Shown: positions 59,320 to 64,000 of the stretch, in pieces | Layout of the letters: each line of letters begins with the position of its first letter | How positions within the stretch are numbered: position 1 is the stretch's first letter | Assembly (NCBI GenBank): GCA_963930655.1 | Contig: OZ005610.1 | Coordinates: 9,925,001-9,989,000, forward strand | Length of the DNA stretch: 64,000 bases | Reading direction: 5' to 3' | Source of the DNA: Myrica gale | Taxonomy: Eukaryota; Streptophyta; Magnoliopsida; Fagales; Myricaceae | The notes under the pieces: generated by a model | What the model was told of the DNA's origin: nothing | What the model saw: only the letters and a program-made list of their open reading frames with translations | Databases searched by the model: none | Made by a program: the position numbers and the translations under genes

Positions 59320-59910
59320 GGCTTAAATACTCTGTTGGTACTTGGGGTATCGCAAAATTCCAACTTGGTCCCTAAGGTATTTTTCGTCTAGGATTAGTCC
59401 CTAAGGAATTTAACATTTTGTATTTGGTCCTTTCCATCATCCGAGCACAGCAGCTGGACGAAAATGTCCTACGTTGGCAATGGAGGCCATGTCATCGCTA
59501 ATCTGTATTCACCATGTATCCCCGCCTCCCATCTGAATTTTTTGATTCACGTCAACTTACCTGTTGAGGCTCATCCAAAGCACGCTTCCTTGCTTTTCTT
59601 TGGCCTACTGGGTTTGACCTTTTCTTGGGTTGTTGCCCTTGCTCAACCCCCTCTCCAGCTCTCTCTACGGGACCAGTTACTGGAGCCCCAACCTCACGAT
59701 ATGGGAGGTGGGGACACGTGGCAAATACAAATTAGTAGTACCGTGGCCCCTGTTACCCTCATATGTCATTTTCGTCCAATTGCTATCCTCAGAAGAAGGA
59801 AAGGACCCAATACAAAATGTTAAATTCCCCAAGGACTAATCCAGGACGAAAAAATATCCTGGGGACCAAGTTGAGATTTCATGATACCTAGGGCCCAAAG
59901 TAATTAAGCC
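59320..59910. mobile_element. MULE-type MITE inside the copia fossil (9-bp TSD)
   Basis: Ends GGCTTAAATACTC and its inverse (GTAATTAAGCC). Arms of about 200 bp pair (AACTTGGTCCCTAAGGTATTTTT against its inverse, ACATTTTGTATTTGGTCCTTTCC against its inverse). TTTCGAAAA (59311-59319) and TTTTGAAAA (59911-59919) are a 9-bp duplication with one mismatch. Confidence 0.75.
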
Positions 59911-60189
59911 TTTTGAAAACTAAGGGTTGTCTAGTATAAACTTTCTTCATAAATGAAACCATTCAAGAATGCAATTTTAACATCCATTTGAAATAATTTA
60001 AAATCTTTAAAACATGCAAATGCAAGCAACATTCCAATGGCTTTTAATCGAGCCACAAGAGCAAATATTTCTTCAAAATCAATGTCATCTTCTTAATTGT
60101 AACATTGTGCTACTAATCTTGCTTTGTTTCTTATAACCATTCCGGATTCATCCATTTTGTTTCTAAACTCTCACTTGGTGCCAATGGCA

Positions 60190-60985
60190 ACCAGAATTGG
60201 AACCGTAAACCAGAATTTCTGGCAAAAATTGCAGTTTTTAAGTTCTGTCGTCCAACTCCAAAATAAAACAGTGTCGTCCAATTGAAGACCCAATTGTAAA
60301 TTTGAATTTTGAAGACCCAATTGCCAAAACACTGCCAAAATAAACACTGTTGTCCAACTCCAACTTCTAAAAGTTCAAAACACTGCCAAGATAAACAATG
60401 TCGTCCAAAACAATTAAACAAAAAAAATTGTCAAATGACTAAATTAAAATTACAACTAAACAACTAAATTCCAAATTACTCTAAATAGACCTTGTCACCT
60501 TGGTGAGAGAGGCAGAGAGCTGATGAGAGAGAAGCCACGATAGGGAGAGAGGAGCTGATTAGTGAGCACGGCTGAGGGAAGAGAATTAGCCCCCATGTGA
60601 TGCGACAGTGAGAGAGAGAGGGAGAGAGGAGCCGCGACAGGGACGGTGGGGGCGAGGCATGGCTAACGGGCTGAGTGAGTCACGACGGTAGGGAGACTAG
60701 GAGAGGCCGAGAAGGGGCTGGGGGTGAGGGCTTCCTGTTTGAAGTTTGGAGCAATTCACGAAATTAGGTTTCATTTCGTGAGGATTTGGGTTTAGACTCA
60801 GGTCACTTTAGTTTTTTTAAAAAATAAAAAATAAACAGGGCTCAAAACTGCACCGTTAGATTGATTATTCGCCGGAATTTTCGGTTCCGATTTTTCCCTA
60901 ATATGGGATTCGGTTCCGGTAGCGGAAATGACCAAAACCGGTGCGGAACACCGGTACTAGTACCGGAACCGAATGTTCCGGTTTA
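60190..60985. mobile_element. unclassified insertion in the copia fossil
   Basis: Copia homology stops near 60190 and resumes near 60985. Between lie GA-rich repeats (60490-60720) and a right end with ACCGGTACTAGTACCGG and GGAACCGAATGTTCC palindromes. The style recalls the GGTCCGG hAT MITEs, but ends and target duplication are not clear. Confidence 0.35.
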
Positions 60986-61110
60986 AACCAAAACAAATGT
61001 CCTCCCTTAGTCCATACTTGATTTTTCTCAAATTAACTTAATTCATCTTTCATAGCATGGATTCAACTCTATCATTTGTAGCCTCTTTAAAATATTTTGG
61101 CTCAACTTGA

Positions 61111-61698
61111 GAGAATAAAGCAAGATTTCCAGAGTTATTCCTCATAGATGAATGAGTTCTTACCCCTTATGAATCACCCAGTATTAGCTCCTAAGATAAC
61201 TATGTACAGACCTCCATTCATTGGGTAGTTCTTGAACTCTAGTTGCACGCCTATATATTTGCTTTTTGCATGCCTTAAAAGAATGAGTTGGTAATATTCT
61301 CCGCACGACGAATCATTATGCGCACCATTTGGCTCGAAGCACTCGAGCTCCATCCCACTGCGAACCATCCTAAATTCCCTCCCTCCCTTCCGTGGTGGGA
61401 AGGATCCCCTAGATAGTTTTTGTGGCCTAAATGTTTTCTGTACCTCTCGTTATGATTAATACTATCTTTTTGTGGCCTACTGATAAAAATAAATTGGGTT
61501 CAAATATTTCGTTCAGTTCACTTTTGCTCCAATGACTTGTGAGGGTGAGCTGCATCCTGAGACCCAATTGATTCTTAGGAAAAACATCTATTGTGGGAGA
61601 ATATAATACTCGAGGTAGGGACTAAACATAATGATGAATATTAAGTGAATTACAAACGTTAATGAATGAACTTGTTAGTAGTTGTCAACAAACCCCAC
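61111..61698. other. spacer downstream of the release factor gene
   Basis: No gene seen. It presumably includes the release factor 3' UTR close to 61698. Confidence 0.4.
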
Positions 61699-63361
61699 TT
61701 AAGGAGAGACAGACATACTATACTTGTACTTGAGGTAACCCTTGATGAAGGGCTCCAATTCCCCATCCATCACAGAAGCGATATCGGATGTCTCAAATCC
61801 TGTCCTAACATCCTTGACAAGTTTGTATGGATGAAATACATAGTTTCGTATTTGCTGGCCCCACTCCGCCTTCACTGCATCTCCTCGTATTTGCTTGATT
61901 TCAGATGCTCGTTGCTCCACAGCGATGACTAGCAACTTGGCCTTCAACCTGCTCATAGCCTTGATCTTGTTTGCCAGTTGGGACCTCTCTTCTGCATAGT
62001 AGTCAGGCAGAAATTTATGAAAATCAATTTCGGGAAAACCCCTGACCTTTGGATTTCAGGTGGTTCATTATTGTTGCAGTCGAAAATCCAACAGAATCGG
62101 TATTGTTGCAGTCAAAAAATTTCAAACTGCGAGTTACAAGGCTATCAAAAAGACAGGAACTGTAAATAAAAACAACAAAAATAATACGTACTAATTAGAA
62201 GTTGAACTTTGGTTGAAATGTACATAATCAACCTCCTTTCTTTAAAGTCGACAAAGCTGAATAGGGCACTAAAAATACAAGATCTCTCTCTTAAAAATCA
62301 GTAATGCTACGTAAAAAAAAATGTCCCCTTATTTCCGCTATTGATCATTGCAGTGCATCACAAGACAACAAATACTGCTTCATGCCATATGGGATGATTC
62401 TAGCAACTGATTGGATAAGTTTACTGATAGCAGCAGAGTTCTACAATCGAACACAGCATTCCTTCGAATTCAAGTGTCAACTCCTCATATTTATCTAAGC
62501 ACAACCATGTCCAGAGTAGTAAAAGTGATACATTTTCCTTGCCCCTACCCCCAACCAACCCACTCCTGATGACAACCATAATTTTGAACCGATAAATGTT
62601 TATCATTTCTTGTGCTAACCTACAATTTTTTTTTTTGATAAGTAAGGAATGCTAACCTACAAAATTATGATTTCATGTTTTTTAATCAATTTTGGTGAAT
62701 CTTATCTTTATCTAGTTGTTGTTTCATTTCATTTAAAAAATTGTTGTATTTGGTTAGGAGTCCAATAAGTTGGTTCTATAACTATGTAAGCTTTTCCTTG
62801 AATGAAAAAGTAGTGAATCTGAGTTTCATTTGTGGGAGTGATTTTCCTAATTTTGATGAGATACCAATTCTATTATTGTTGATGAGACTTCAACAATAGC
62901 CAATAGTCCTTGATAGGTATGGATGAGATGCCTATACTCTATTATGGACAACTTATGTTTATTTGTTTCCATCCATCCAGCATCAGCCCCCAGCCCCCTA
63001 CCCAAAAAAAAATAATAACTGCAAAAAATCTCTCTTAAACTCTTTAGGAAAGTAGTCTAGCTGCCTAGGTCAATCTAATCGCAGCTAAAGCTTTATGGAC
63101 AAAAAAATTCCATGCACCAAGGAGACAAATCAAACTATTAAAATTAAGGTACATATAAAAGTTGTCAAGGCCACCTGTGCAACGCACAGTGACACCAGTG
63201 GGGATGTGAGTAATCCGGACAGCAGTTTCAACCTTGTTCACATTCTGACCCCCTTTTCCACCTGCCCTAGAAAAACTGATCTCCAGGTCCTCCTCAGGTA
63301 TTTCAACCTTCATTGACTCTTCACGAAGCAAAGGCATGACTTCAACACCAGAGAAGCTTGT
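61699..63361 (-). CDS. HCF109: plastid peptide chain release factor 2 (PrfB1/HCF109-like), last two exons
   Basis: Exons 63361-63175 and 61991-61699, GT/AG borders, phases agree; earlier exons are right of the window. The first reads [17 protein letters not shown] and then [19 protein letters not shown] with the GGQ motif that enters the peptidyl transferase centre. The second starts [19 protein letters not shown] and ends in [37 protein letters not shown], stop. [13 protein letters not shown] (instead of SGAGGQHVN) is typical of cyanobacterial and plastid RF2, which ends translation at UGA (and UAA). The intact GGQ argues against PrfB3, which I recall has lost release motifs. The stop-codon-reading SPF region lies outside the window. 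The intron between the two exons contains a LINE-tail micro-insertion. Confidence 0.85.
62626..62649 (-). mobile_element. 24-bp LINE-tail micro-insertion with 13-bp target duplication
   Basis: Read on the minus strand the insert is TTCCTTACTTATC followed by eleven A. TGCTAACCTACAA flanks it exactly at 62613-62625 and 62650-62662. CTTACTT..CA(n) matches the 3' end of the full LINE copies at 3080 and 63843. It lies in the last intron of the release factor gene. Confidence 0.85.
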
Positions 63362-63842
63362 CTGCGAAAAATTTTCATGTTAAACCACACAATGCGGAAC
63401 ATCGGATTATCTCCCGAGAGAGACAGTCTCATTCCATTCAGAATCTGTCAAACAAAAGCATCTGATATCGCTCCTAATATTGTACTCAACGAATAACATC
63501 TTTGCTAAGAGTCACATTTTCATCCAACAGGTTTAAGCTTTAGCATAGTCTAATTAAATGATTTAGCATAACTGGATTAATGATGTCACCACGTTTGATG
63601 ATACATTGGGAAGTGTAGGGGCATGTAACAATAGATATATAAAATAAAGATTGATGTTAGATTAGGCTGGTTGATGATTACATGGCATAACTCTGAAGGA
63701 GACTAGAGTACTCTAGAACCAGAGATTGGATATCGATCTTCTCTCAACAAATCCTTTAGGTCCAAAATAAGAATGCGGACTGAACCAAAACCTACAGCAC
63801 TTGCTAGTTTTCAGGGAGCTTTTTAAGACTGTCTTCACAATG
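63362..63842. other. release factor intron sequence
   Basis: Upstream intron of the release factor gene. No exon with acceptable borders was found in it and no repeat seen before the LINE tail. Confidence 0.4.
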
Positions 63843-64000
63843 TTTTTTTTTGTAAGTAAGAAATATTTATTAGAAATAGAAGAAAGAAAGTGAAAATAGT
63901 ACAAAGGTTGTACTAGGTCCACTAGAATACAAGCGAAGAAGCTAATAAAATCCTGGAAATCCAAGACATGGCCCCCTCACATAGCATTAACCATAGAAAT
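63843..64000 (-). mobile_element. L1-type LINE 3' end, continues beyond the window
   Basis: T-run at 63843 followed by GTAAGTAAGAAATATTTATT, then the inverse of the family 3' UTR (…CTTGTATTCTAGTGGACCTAGTACAACCTTTGTA), matching the 3' UTR of the SDR-intron LINE at 45720-45760. The A-tail side is inside the window, the coding part outside. Confidence 0.8.

Larger units (their letters stand above)
58250..61110 (-). mobile_element. copia-type pol fossil with later insertions
   Basis: Minus strand: RT start near 60170-59930 (NKMDE, IRNKARLVAQ, DFKLFQMDVK, AFLNGF), more RT to 58640, and RNase H to 58255 (RTKHIKIKHHFIRDH, GDIALEFV). Interrupted by a MULE MITE at 59320-59910 and by a further insertion at about 60190-60985. 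Broken many times over; no LTR seen. Old relative to the MITE. Confidence 0.7.

Noticed and set aside
1-64000. tRNA, rRNA, CRISPR array or operon-like structures
   Set aside because: Only SINE-borne pol III boxes were found; the gene structure is that of a plant nuclear genome.

Overview
The window is nuclear DNA of a flowering plant, most likely a woody eudicot. The evidence is many short exons with GT/AG introns, plant-only protein families (LORELEI-like GPI-anchored protein, calreticulin-3 with an Arg-rich tail, actin-related protein 8, a plastid RF2) and introns and spacers packed with plant L1-type LINEs, MULE and hAT miniatures, tRNA-derived SINEs and LTR-element fossils. I cannot name the species.

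Layout. 1-5708 (+): the last four exons of an EMC10 gene (ER membrane protein complex). Its upstream intron holds a LINE, split by an opposite-strand LINE, itself split by a small MITE. Another intron holds a MULE-type foldback and a SINE. 6380-8360: a copia-type LTR remnant with a hAT MITE beside its primer-binding site, then a second MULE MITE. 9074-15337 (-): a complete 14-exon calreticulin-3 gene whose HDEL retention signal is split over a 33-nt exon and a 12-nt coding end. 15545-20546: an inverted duplication. A LORELEI-like gene (LLG, - strand, 18737-20076) has its promoter, exon 1, intron 1 and first bases of exon 2 copied in mirror orientation at 15545-16255. A partial ARP8 pseudogene lies between the arms. 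21311-27130 (-): an almost whole but decayed L1-type LINE, followed by a SINE with exact target duplications. 27630-29126: a MULE-like foldback with a hAT element inside. 29847-34019 (-): a two-exon mitochondrial acyl carrier protein gene with a 3.8-kb intron. 34400-42070: mostly decayed LTR-element sequence (copia gag/LTR, a gypsy-like long LTR, copia RT), with tandem repeats. 42640-56411 (+): a complete 12-exon short-chain dehydrogenase/reductase (DHRS7-like), whose 5.5-kb third intron carries two LINE pieces. 58250-61110 (-): a copia pol fossil interrupted by a MULE MITE. 61699-63361 (-): the last two exons of a plastid peptide chain release factor 2 (PrfB1/HCF109-like), with another copy of the same LINE family in the upstream intron at the window's right edge.

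The host genes are unrelated housekeeping genes rather than a pathway, although EMC10, CRT3 and LLG all act in the early secretory route: EMC inserts membrane proteins, CRT3 is an ER lectin chaperone, and LLG escorts receptor kinases from the ER. The most unusual structures are the recent inverted LLG duplication, the split HDEL signal of CRT3, and three very short LINE-tail insertions with perfect or near-perfect target duplications.
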